33,471 nt of DNA, taken from JBLIRR01 sp049472395 (GTDB lineage Bacteria > SZUA-182 > DTGQ01 > JBLIRR01). The stretch lies in NCBI GenBank assembly GCA_049472395.1, contig JBLIRR010000059.1:1-33471 (forward strand), written 5' to 3'. The position numbers and the translations under genes were made by a program. The notes beneath the pieces were generated by a model. It saw only the letters and a list, made by a program, of their open reading frames with translations, was not told the origin of the DNA and did no database searches. Positions 8,000 through 14,924 of this stretch are shown here, piece after piece (the first letter of the stretch is position 1; each line of letters begins with the position of its first letter).

Positions 8000-8020
8000 G
8001 CCTAACAAAGCGCTCCTCAT
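8000..8020 (+). other. Left half of an attC site (truncated)
   Basis: GCCTAAC (8000-8006) matches the R'' consensus RYYYAAC and continues AAAGCGCTCC, as many attC left arms do. No complementary right arm follows. The DNA switches to a VapB fragment at about 8024. The site was cut by a rearrangement. Confidence 0.5.
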
Positions 8021-8023
8021 TAA

Positions 8024-8116
8024 GAGAATCTTAAATTACAAATAGAATTTATACCATCCTTCAAGCTTAAAGGGGCGTTTGATGACTTAAATATTCGTGA
8101 AAAGGCATATGAGTAA
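8024..8116 (+). pseudogene. VapB antitoxin C-terminal fragment
   Basis: The frame open from 8024 to TAA 8114-8116 encodes a typical VapB tail (FIPSFKLKGAFDDLNIREKA, then YE). The N-terminal DNA-binding part is missing, because the frame is preceded by TAA 8021-8023 and then attC debris. Its stop overlaps the start of the VapC fragment by 8 bases, the usual antitoxin-toxin coupling. Confidence 0.6.
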
Positions 8117-8294
8117 AATTTTAATAGATACAAATATTTTACTTTATTCCATTGATGAAGATTCAAAATTTTATTCTAAATGTCAAGAATTATTATATAA
8201 TTCTAACTTTGAGCTATTTACTTCCTCTAAAAATTTATCAGAATTCTTACCAGTTTTATATCCTGAAGATAACTATCTTTTTCTATATTCTTAA
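8109..8294 (+). pseudogene. N-terminal fragment of a VapC-type PIN toxin
   Basis: The start ATG 8109 follows AAAAGG and overlaps the VapB fragment. The protein begins MSKILIDTNILLYSIDEDSK, with the conserved DTN of the PIN active site (Asp7). The second acidic residue lies in SSKNLSEF. Similarity to PIN toxins ends near residue 50, and the frame then runs about 12 foreign codons to TAA. The catalytic C-terminal half (HKDPFD region) is lost, so this toxin is inactive. The break point near 8262-8290 coincides with the start of an unrelated - strand sensor fragment. Confidence 0.75.
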
Positions 8295-8589
8295 TAATTG
8301 TTTTATCTGAATCGGAAGAGGTATAATCTTTTAGCTGCTCAAGATATAATCTTACTTTTTGATGGTATCCTTCCAATTCATTAAGCCACTCTGAATTCCC
8401 ATCAATAAAATAATAACTCAACAATCCCTTCTGATTGGCTAAATTAGCTACCAAATTATCTATTCTAAGGAGTCTTGTCATATCTTGCTCAATAAGATTG
8501 TATTGGGACTGGAGCTGATAAGTATACCAAACCATAATTAATCCCCCGCCTACTATTAATACTACCAAGGTGCACCAGATTGGTATGTA
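8227..8589 (-). pseudogene. Fragment of a membrane sensor (histidine kinase or chemoreceptor)
   Basis: The - strand frame opens just after an in-frame TGA (8590-8592) and encodes one TM helix (LVVLIVGGGLIMVWYTYQL) followed by a helical region (LRIDNLVANLANQKGLLSYY, then LEGYHQKVRLYLEQLKDY). This is typical of the extracytoplasmic four-helix or CHASE3-like sensor part of histidine kinases and methyl-accepting proteins. The N-terminus is cut by the stop, and the signalling domains are lost at the junction with the VapC fragment near 8262-8290. It is a relic. Confidence 0.55.
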
Positions 8590-8600
8590 TCAAATAAATC

Positions 8601-8629
8601 TTGCTATTACTTTATTACGATATTATAAT
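8601..8629 (+). promoter_or_regulatory. Sigma70-type promoter of the lipid operon
   Basis: TTGCTA (8601-8606) is followed by a 17-base spacer and a perfect TATAAT (8624-8629). A start near 8636 would give a leader of about 155 bases before the FabZ-like ATG at 8793. It is the best-matching promoter I see upstream of the operon. Confidence 0.6.
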
Positions 8630-8682
8630 CTAGCCGTCCTTTTTATTTTTTATCCGGTATCGAGGATCTAGTAACCAGCATC

Positions 8683-8738
8683 GCGAAGCTTTGCCAATAA
8701 TAGGCCCATAACCTTGTCGGTTTGAGGCGGAGCTTCGC
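8683..8738 (+). promoter_or_regulatory. Hairpin in the leader of the operon
   Basis: GCGAAGCTTTGCC (8683-8695) pairs with GGCGGAGCTTCGC (8726-8738): 11 Watson-Crick pairs plus 2 G-U pairs. The 30-base loop contains a small AACC/GGTT stem. No U-run follows, so it is not a standard terminator. It may be a protective or regulatory leader structure, or attC debris. Confidence 0.5.
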
Positions 8739-8792
8739 TAGAATAAGGATGAAAATTATAGCATTTACTATAGAAGATAGGGATAATTCAGA

Positions 8793-9266
8793 ATGAGATT
8801 TTTTATGATTGACAAGATTACGGAATGGAATGTGGGCGCATCAGCACAAGGGATAAAAAATGTTACCTTAAGTGAGGACTTTTTTAATGATCATTTCCCG
8901 AGACATCCCATAATGCCCGGGGTTTTAATCCTTGAATCACTGGCCCAGCTATCCGGCCTTTTATTAGAAACAACTGCCGAACAAACCTATAATCTCAAGA
9001 TCAAAGCTCTTCTCACCCTTTTAGAAAAGTCAAAATTTCGCCATGTTGCCAAACCTGGCGATGTTCTCAACCTTACAACTACCATTGTGTCGGTTCATGA
9101 AGATTCAGGCCGGGTAAAAGCACAGGCTTCCATAAACAAGAAGGTTGCGGTAGAATCTGATATGATTTTTATATTTATTAAATATGATGATCCTTATCTT
9201 GAGAGAAAACGAAAAAAGTTACTCGACTACTGGTTGAGAAGGGATAAAATGAATAATGAAATCTAG
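8793..9266 (+). CDS. fabZ: FabZ-like 3-hydroxyacyl-ACP dehydratase (catalytic subunit)
   Basis: A hot-dog fold dehydratase of 157 aa that removes water from 3-hydroxyacyl-ACP to give trans-2-enoyl-ACP. The signature FFNDHFPRHPIMPGVLILE carries the catalytic His34 and Glu48, both intact. The length matches FabZ plus a charged C-terminal tail (residues 134-157). It is the first gene of the operon, preceded by AGGGAT about 10 bases before ATG 8793, and overlaps the next gene by 11 bases. A second hot-dog protein lacking the His lies at 14472-14924, so the two may form a mixed dimer. It is cytosolic. Its specificity may be for special acyl chains rather than housekeeping fatty acids. Confidence 0.88.
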   Translation: MRFFMIDKITEWNVGASAQGIKNVTLSEDFFNDHFPRHPIMPGVLILESLAQLSGLLLETTAEQTYNLKIKALLTLLEKSKFRHVAKPGDVLNLTTTIVSVHEDSGRVKAQASINKKVAVESDMIFIFIKYDDPYLERKRKKLLDYWLRRDKMNNEI

Positions 9267-10533
9267 GGTAGCAATAACAGGGATTGGAATGATTTCTCCC
9301 TATGGAGTCGGGCGAGATATTGCCTGGGATAATCTAATAAAAGGTAATATATGCTATCGACACTTGGATTTTTTACACGAGAGCGGCAGCCCTGTGACAA
9401 TTGGCGGATACCTTGACAATTTTAATCCTGAACAGTTTATCAAAAATAGGAAATTGTTGAAGTTGATGAGCCGGGAAGCGCAGCTTGCCAGTGTCGCCGC
9501 TATTTACGCTTTAGAAGATTCCGGAATTACACCAGAGGAAATCCCACCTGAACGTTTCGGCATTTATTTGGGAACAGGCCTTACTACCGGTGAGCTTACC
9601 GAGCTAGCCCCCATAATAGAAAATTCCCTGATTGATGGAAAGATTAATTTGAAGGCCTTCGGAGAAAAGGCACTTTGTAAATGTAGCCCTTTGTTGTCAT
9701 TTAAGATATTAACCAATATGCCTGTGTGTTATATATCAATACTTCTCAATCTAAAAGGACCTAATATGGTATTTAATCCATGGTCGGGTCAGGTCGCACA
9801 AAGTATAGGAGAAGCATTTAGGGAAATACAGAACGGATACCTCGATTATGCACTGGCTGGAGGAGTTGACAGTAAAATAAATCCCATTAGCTTGACAACC
9901 TTGAGTAGCCTTGAGATCATCAATAAAAATACCTTGACTTCGTCACCTTTTGGCAGTAATGGAAAAGGGGTTGTTGTCTCGGAAGGTGGGGCCTTAATAA
10001 TACTGGAAAATATGGAATTAGCTATGAAACGAGGGGCACGAATTTATGCAGAGCTTATAGGATATGGCCAGGCAACTGACTATGAATCATTAAGAATGTA
10101 TCCTACCGCAAGTCATATTTTACGACGATGTATGGAGAGCGCTCTCCTGGATGCCGAGATATCAGGAGAGGATATTGATTATATCAATACAAGTGCAAAC
10201 TCCCATCCTGTTGCTGACAAGGCAGAAGCAGAATCACTAAGAGAGCTTTTTCCATACTCTTGGGGCAGTGGAAAGAGTCCGTTAATAAATCCAACCAAAG
10301 CTATGACAGGAGATTTTATAGCTGGTTCTTCTTCTTTTGAATTTGCCCTGAGCGCGATGGTATTAAAGGAACAGATGGCCCCTCCGACAGTTAATCTAAA
10401 AAGCATTGAGAGAAAATATGGTTTTAAGTATACTCCGGAGCAGGCAACAAAAGGTAAGATAAATATAGCCATGACAAATAGTTTTGAAATGGGAACTACA
10501 AAAGTCAGTTTTATTATCAGGCGATTTTTGTGA
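9256..10533 (+). CDS. Ketosynthase-like protein without the catalytic triad (chain-length-factor type)
   Basis: A 425-residue thiolase-fold protein of the FabF family (MKSRVAITGIGMISPYG start). Aligned to KAS II, the nucleophilic Cys is Ser177 (GPNMVFNPWSG), the first catalytic His is Ser313 (DYINTSANSHP) and the second is Asp353 (TKAMTGD). All three residues of the Cys-His-His triad are therefore changed. Lys348 and the overall fold motifs (LAGGVD, EGGALIILE) are kept. In type II polyketide and aryl polyene systems such partners (KS-beta, chain-length factor) dimerise with the active ketosynthase and set chain length. The next gene encodes an intact ketosynthase and overlaps by 4 bases (GTGA), which suits a heterodimer. 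It is not a pseudogene, because the frame is full length. Confidence 0.9.
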   Translation: MKSRVAITGIGMISPYGVGRDIAWDNLIKGNICYRHLDFLHESGSPVTIGGYLDNFNPEQFIKNRKLLKLMSREAQLASVAAIYALEDSGITPEEIPPERFGIYLGTGLTTGELTELAPIIENSLIDGKINLKAFGEKALCKCSPLLSFKILTNMPVCYISILLNLKGPNMVFNPWSGQVAQSIGEAFREIQNGYLDYALAGGVDSKINPISLTTLSSLEIINKNTLTSSPFGSNGKGVVVSEGGALIILENMELAMKRGARIYAELIGYGQATDYESLRMYPTASHILRRCMESALLDAEISGEDIDYINTSANSHPVADKAEAESLRELFPYSWGSGKSPLINPTKAMTGDFIAGSSSFEFALSAMVLKEQMAPPTVNLKSIERKYGFKYTPEQATKGKINIAMTNSFEMGTTKVSFIIRRFL

Positions 10534-11777
10534 GAAGAGTAGTTATTACCGGTATAGGTATTGTTTCTCCGGTAGGAAAGAATGCAACAGAGCATTTCAA
10601 TTCAATACTGAATGGGAAGTCAGGCGTTGATGAAATCTCTCTCTTTGATGTATCAACCATGCCGGTAAAGATTGGAGGAGAGATTAAAAATATACCGTTT
10701 GAAAGCCTCTATTCAGAGTGTCCTGAACTACAATCAATTGCTGATCGAAAGATTTTCTTTGGGTATATGGCCTTTCAGGAAGCGATACAGGATGCCAGGC
10801 TTTTTGATCAAATACGTGAAAGCGGTCTAAATTTGGGAGTGAGCCTTGAGGTATTACATATGGAGAAGCTGGTTTTCCCTGAGTCAGGAATTAATGTAGC
10901 TGAATTTCTCGCAAGATACTCGAACGATAGTCAGGGGCTGCAAGTTCCCCTTGATACCTTAAGTCTCCTAATGAGCAGACGGTATAAAATCTCCGGGCCC
11001 AGTTATGTTAACTGCTCTGCGTGTGCAGCCAGTACTCAGACAATAGGTCATTCTTTCAGAAAAATTCAAAGAGGCGATAATGACATTTTTATTTGCGGCG
11101 GGTATGATTCAATGATGAACCCAATTGGTATGGGGGGATTTAGTCTCCTGGGCGCTTTATCAACAAAGAATGAATTAAGGGATAAGGCCTCACGACCTTA
11201 CGATCGAAAAAGGGATGGGGCGATTTTGGGAGAGGGTGCGGGAGTTATTGTCTTAGAAGAACTTCATTCGGCATTAAAGAGAGGGGCGGAGATATATGGT
11301 GAGATAGTAGGGTATGGAAGCTCTCTTGATGCGTATCGTTCAACAGACCCGGAGCCTTCGGGAGCAGGTGCAGAACAGGCAATACTATCTGCCATCGCCG
11401 ATGCGAAGATTACTCCTGAGAGGATTGATTATATAAATGGGCATGGGACATCTACTCCTAAAAATGATTTGGTTGAGACCAGGGCTATCAAGAAGGTGTT
11501 CGGTGATCAGGCTTACAGTATCCCCATAAGCTCCACCAAATCCATGGTAGGCCATTTAATCGCCGCATCCGGCGCAGTTGAAATAATTTCTTCTCTTACC
11601 GGATTTTTATTTAACAAACTCCATCCAACAATAAATTACGAATATCCTGATCCTGCATGCGATCTTGATTATATTCCTAATAAGGCGAGAGCATGGGAAG
11701 GTCACTATATTTTAAAGAATTCCTTTGGATTTGGCGGACAAAATGCCTGCCTTATTATTAAAAGATATGAGAGTTAA
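10530..11777 (+). CDS. fabF: Beta-ketoacyl-ACP synthase II (active ketosynthase)
   Basis: A 415-residue condensing enzyme that joins malonyl-ACP to an acyl chain. The triad is intact: Cys165 in NCSACAAS, His305 in INGHGTSTP and His342 in STKSMVGH, with Lys337 also present. The C-terminal NSFGFGGQNA is typical of KAS II. The GTG start at 10530 lies within the stop of the preceding ketosynthase-like gene, which implies translational coupling and equal amounts of both subunits. The segment after residue 60 is more divergent than in housekeeping FabF. No malonyl transferase, FabH or enoyl reductase (FabI/K/L/V) is in the window, so the pathway must borrow these or not need them. Confidence 0.92.
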   Translation: MRRVVITGIGIVSPVGKNATEHFNSILNGKSGVDEISLFDVSTMPVKIGGEIKNIPFESLYSECPELQSIADRKIFFGYMAFQEAIQDARLFDQIRESGLNLGVSLEVLHMEKLVFPESGINVAEFLARYSNDSQGLQVPLDTLSLLMSRRYKISGPSYVNCSACAASTQTIGHSFRKIQRGDNDIFICGGYDSMMNPIGMGGFSLLGALSTKNELRDKASRPYDRKRDGAILGEGAGVIVLEELHSALKRGAEIYGEIVGYGSSLDAYRSTDPEPSGAGAEQAILSAIADAKITPERIDYINGHGTSTPKNDLVETRAIKKVFGDQAYSIPISSTKSMVGHLIAASGAVEIISSLTGFLFNKLHPTINYEYPDPACDLDYIPNKARAWEGHYILKNSFGFGGQNACLIIKRYES

Positions 11778-11779
11778 CC

Positions 11780-12529
11780 ATGAAATGTAAGGATAAAATA
11801 GCATTAATTACCGGAGCATCCAGAGGGATAGGGAGGGCAATTGCCATAGAAATGGCTAAAGAGGGAGCGATTATCTGTATTGTATATAAATCTCACGATG
11901 CGGATGCTGATAAGGTCCTGAAAGAGCTAAAGGAATTGAGAGGTGAAAGCATAAAGATTAAAGGAGATATTAGAATCCCTGATCACACGGAAAGAATAGT
12001 AACGACCACATATGAGAGGTTTCGACGAATAGATATCCTGGTTAATAATGCGGCAATAGTAAAGGATTATTGTTTTCCGGGGATGGAATGGAGAGAATGG
12101 CAGGATGTGATCGATACCAATCTGACTGCTACGTTCACCATGTGTAAATTTGTCTCCAAGCATATGATCCTTCAAAAAAGTGGAAAGATAATCAACCTCT
12201 CATCTGTCGTTGCTCAAAAGGGTGGGCGAGGGCAGATAAATTATATAGCCAGTAAGGGTGGAATAGAATCCTTTACGCGCGCCTTAGCAATTGAGCTTGC
12301 TCCGAAAAATATAACAGTTAATGCCATAGCCCCGGGTGTGATTGAAACAGATATGAGCAAGGATATCATTACGAAGAACAGAGAAAAAATATTATCTAAA
12401 ATATTGCTTAAGAGATTTGGAAGGGCAGAGGAAGTGGCAAGACTTGCTGTATACCTGGCAAGTAGTGATGCAGATTATATTACCGGGGAGGTGATCAATA
12501 TTAATGGGGGCTTTGGTATGGTGTGTTAG
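11780..12529 (+). CDS. fabG: FabG-like 3-oxoacyl-ACP reductase (first copy)
   Basis: A 249-residue short-chain dehydrogenase/reductase. The cofactor motif TGASRGIG spans 11-18, NNAA is near 89-92, and the catalytic Ser142, Tyr155 and Lys159 (YIASK) are all present. The C-terminal YITGEVININGGFGM fits FabG. It reduces 3-oxoacyl-ACP to 3-hydroxyacyl-ACP with NAD(P)H. It starts 2 bases after the ketosynthase. A second, more divergent SDR lies at 13731-14468. The 139 bases after it hold TGTCA/TGACA inverted arms near 12538-12560 and an 18-codon frame (12611-12667) I do not consider a gene. Confidence 0.88.
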   Translation: MKCKDKIALITGASRGIGRAIAIEMAKEGAIICIVYKSHDADADKVLKELKELRGESIKIKGDIRIPDHTERIVTTTYERFRRIDILVNNAAIVKDYCFPGMEWREWQDVIDTNLTATFTMCKFVSKHMILQKSGKIINLSSVVAQKGGRGQINYIASKGGIESFTRALAIELAPKNITVNAIAPGVIETDMSKDIITKNREKILSKILLKRFGRAEEVARLAVYLASSDADYITGEVININGGFGMVC

Positions 12530-12668
12530 CCTCTAGTGTCATGTCAACTCTAAAGTGACAAGGAAATCGTCTATAATTATGTCCTTGCCGGGTATAGAGT
12601 GGATGTAACTATGCAAGTAATGATAAAAGTAAATAGGCTTCCTGCAAAAGTTAAGCAAGGAGTATAGT

Positions 12669-13286
12669 ATGAATCCTGATGAGGTATTAGATTTTTTAAA
12701 ATCGCGAAGGAGCATAAGGAAATTTAAGAAAAATGCTGTTCCTGATAAAGACATACATCGAGCTATTGAAGCTGCAAGTTATGCTCCAAGCAATGGTAAT
12801 TATCAGCCATGGAAATTTCTTTATATTCAGAATGAGGATAGTAGGAAGGGACTAGAAAAGATTGTTATCGACAAGATAGAGGTGATAAGCAAGGGAATAG
12901 AGAGAGAAGAGTGGAGAGATGAATTTCAGCATTATTCGAGATATTTTACCTTTTTTATCAATGCGCCGGCTCTTATTGTTGCCCTTTATAAAAGAGCCCC
13001 TTCAACACTTAGAAAAATATTAAAAAATAATGAAATTAACCAAACCCGTTCTGAGTTAGCGAGTATTTCAGCGGCAATACAAAATATGCTTTTGATGCTT
13101 CACGCTATGGGGTATGGCGCTTGTTGGATGACTGGCCCCCTTCTTGTGGCCAAGGAAGAGATGGAGGAGTTTTTAGATATAAGAAGACCCTTTGAAATAG
13201 CCTCATTGATACCCTTCGGGATACCTGAAAAAAGGCCGGATCCTCCAAGGAGAAAAGAGTTGAGAAAGGTATTAGCAAAAATTTAG
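12669..13286 (+). CDS. Nitroreductase-family flavoprotein
   Basis: A 205-residue FMN enzyme of the nitroreductase fold. The N-terminal SRRSIRKF (12-19) and NYQPWKF (44-50) contact FMN in this family, AIQNMLLMLHAMGYGACWMT forms the core helix, and the C-terminal PFGIPE...RRKELRKV is usual. AAGGAG stands 6 bases before ATG 12669, the strongest ribosome site in the operon. In a fatty acid-like operon with no recognised enoyl reductase, it could reduce or oxidise a C=C bond of the acyl chain or regenerate a flavin. That role is inference. Members also include true nitroreductases and FMN-dependent dehydrogenases. Confidence 0.85.
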   Translation: MNPDEVLDFLKSRRSIRKFKKNAVPDKDIHRAIEAASYAPSNGNYQPWKFLYIQNEDSRKGLEKIVIDKIEVISKGIEREEWRDEFQHYSRYFTFFINAPALIVALYKRAPSTLRKILKNNEINQTRSELASISAAIQNMLLMLHAMGYGACWMTGPLLVAKEEMEEFLDIRRPFEIASLIPFGIPEKRPDPPRRKELRKVLAKI

Positions 13287-13336
13287 TAAAAAACTTGACT
13301 TATTATAATCAAGAAACGACAAGTGATTCATGAAGG

Positions 13337-13747
13337 ATGGATGAGAATGCGATAATTGACAGGATTAAAGACAGCTTGGTTGAAGTCTTGGGTATAGAGA
13401 AAGATGAAATCAAAGCTGACAGCTCGATCATTGAAGATCTTGGCGCTGAATCTATTGATCTATTAGACCTAGTATTCAGGCTAGAGCAGGCATTTAACAT
13501 AAGGATATCGAGGAAAGAGATTGAAAAGAAGGCGAGGGACGCGCTTTCTGAAGAGGAATTTGAGATGGATGAGGAGCTTTCCGATCAGGCGATAGAAAGA
13601 TTAAAAAAGCACTTGCCTGAAGTGAGTGAAGACAGATTTAGACCTGGCTTAAGATCGAGCGAGATCCCATTACTTTTTACCGTAAGGACATTTAGCCGAA
13701 TGCTGAAAGAGAAATTGGAGGAGGGTTTGGATGCTTCTCAAGAATAA
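13337..13747 (+). CDS. Extended acyl carrier protein
   Basis: The N-terminal 80 residues form an acyl carrier domain: helix 1 IIDRIKDSLVEVLGIEKDEI, then DLGAESIDLLDLVFRLEQAF. The Ser39 within GAESIDLLD takes the phosphopantetheine arm, because it stands where DSL does in usual ACPs. The total length is 136 aa against about 80 for usual ACPs. The extra C-terminus is charged (DEELSDQAIERLKKHLPEVS) and ends with a short amphipathic part (LLFTVRTFSRMLKEKLEEGL). The extension may dock partner enzymes. ATG 13337 directly follows GAAGG, too close for ideal initiation, so the start is a little uncertain. It overlaps the next gene by 17 bases. It is probably the dedicated carrier for this pathway. Confidence 0.85.
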   Translation: MDENAIIDRIKDSLVEVLGIEKDEIKADSSIIEDLGAESIDLLDLVFRLEQAFNIRISRKEIEKKARDALSEEEFEMDEELSDQAIERLKKHLPEVSEDRFRPGLRSSEIPLLFTVRTFSRMLKEKLEEGLDASQE

Positions 13748-14468
13748 GAGGGCGATTATAACCGGTGGCACAGGCGCTCTTGGGGAAAAGCTCTGTGCGG
13801 TATTTGCACGAGAGGGCGCTGATATTGTTTTTTCATATAACAATAATAAAGAAAAAGCAGAGCAAATCAGGGGCTCTCTCAGAGAAACAGGGAGAAAAAT
13901 AATTGCTCTCCACATGTCCACCCTCAACAAACAGGCTGTTGAGGAATTGGCAGCGAAAGCTCAAAAGGAATTGGGGGGAATAGATATTTTAGTGAACAAT
14001 GCCGGGATTACACAAGTTATGCCCTTTCCCCTCATTGAAGAAGAGGATTGGGATATGATGATGGATGTCAATGTGAAGGGATATTTTTTAGTGACTAAAG
14101 AGGTTGCCAGGGTGATGATCGGGCAAAAATCAGGGGTGATCATAAATATCGGGTCAATAGCCGGGCATAGAATGCTTGAAGTGCCTGTCCATTATGCTAC
14201 TTCCAAAGCAGCTATCAGTGGTTTTACCATAGCCCTGGCCAGAGAGCTTGGCCGATATAATATCCGGGTCAATAATATAGTGCCAGGCCTTTTAAAGGGA
14301 GGGATTGGATCAAATGTCCCTGAAAAGCAATATAATGAATACATGAAATATTGCATGGCAGGAAGAGCTGGCGAGCCACAAGAAGTCGCTGAAATAGTGG
14401 CCTTTGTTTCGTCGGATAAAGGAAGCTATCTCAATGGACAAAATTTCTTTGTTGATGGAGGGCTGTAG
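13731..14468 (+). CDS. FabG-like SDR oxidoreductase (second copy)
   Basis: A 245-residue short-chain dehydrogenase. The cofactor motif TGGTGALG spans 11-18, NNAGI starts at 89, and the catalytic Ser142, Tyr155 and Lys159 (HYATSK) are present. The Gly-rich loop differs from the usual TGASRGIG of FabG, and the C-terminal YLNGQNFFVDGGL is FabG-like. GGAGGAGGG lies 5 bases before ATG 13731, inside the end of the ACP gene. It probably reduces a 3-oxoacyl-ACP or a related carbonyl. Having two different reductases in one operon suggests distinct substrates or stereochemistry. Confidence 0.87.
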   Translation: MLLKNKRAIITGGTGALGEKLCAVFAREGADIVFSYNNNKEKAEQIRGSLRETGRKIIALHMSTLNKQAVEELAAKAQKELGGIDILVNNAGITQVMPFPLIEEEDWDMMMDVNVKGYFLVTKEVARVMIGQKSGVIINIGSIAGHRMLEVPVHYATSKAAISGFTIALARELGRYNIRVNNIVPGLLKGGIGSNVPEKQYNEYMKYCMAGRAGEPQEVAEIVAFVSSDKGSYLNGQNFFVDGGL

Positions 14469-14471
14469 GTC

Positions 14472-14924
14472 TTGAGATTTCTTTTTGTAGATAAAATAAT
14501 ACGGATAAAAAAAGGGGCCTATATTACAGGAAAAAAAACAGTCTCATTCGAAGAATGCTTTTTGTCTTCTCCCGATCAAGAGGGCTATTTTCCTAGGCTC
14601 CTTATCTTTGAGGCTGTAGCGCAACTTGCCTCCTGGCTGATATGTTACACGACTGATTTTCACTATAAGCCAGTACTACTTAAAATTGATAAGGCGGAAT
14701 TATTTGCACAGGTACAATGCGGAACCTCTTTACTATTGGAGGTAGAGATACTGTCAATGAATGAAGAGGGAGCTGTTATAAATGGCCAAGTCAAGGTAGC
14801 AGACCAACTAATTGCCTTGGGGACCCGATGTCTTTGTCACCATGTACCTTTAGACAGATTAGAAGATCCGGATGATGTAAGAGAGCAGTTTAGGGAGTTG
14901 ACAGATGGGGCGGTATTTCTATGA
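14472..14924 (+). CDS. FabZ-like hot-dog protein lacking the catalytic His
   Basis: A 150-residue hot-dog protein related to FabZ (MRFLFVDKI matches MRFFMIDKI of the first dehydratase). In the active-site stretch CFLSSPDQEGYFPRLLIFE, aligned without gaps to the first protein, the catalytic His is Ser33 while the Glu is kept (Glu47), followed by AVAQLAS. It is probably inactive alone and may pair with the first dehydratase or bind the acyl chain. The start is TTG 14472, with GGAGG upstream. It overlaps the next gene by 4 bases (ATGA). Confidence 0.8.
   Translation: MRFLFVDKIIRIKKGAYITGKKTVSFEECFLSSPDQEGYFPRLLIFEAVAQLASWLICYTTDFHYKPVLLKIDKAELFAQVQCGTSLLLEVEILSMNEEGAVINGQVKVADQLIALGTRCLCHHVPLDRLEDPDDVREQFRELTDGAVFL

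Noticed and set aside
12555..12667. Short frame between the FabG-like and nitroreductase genes
   Set aside because: It has no good start, is under 40 codons and resembles nothing; the strong AAGGAG before ATG 12669 serves the nitroreductase.
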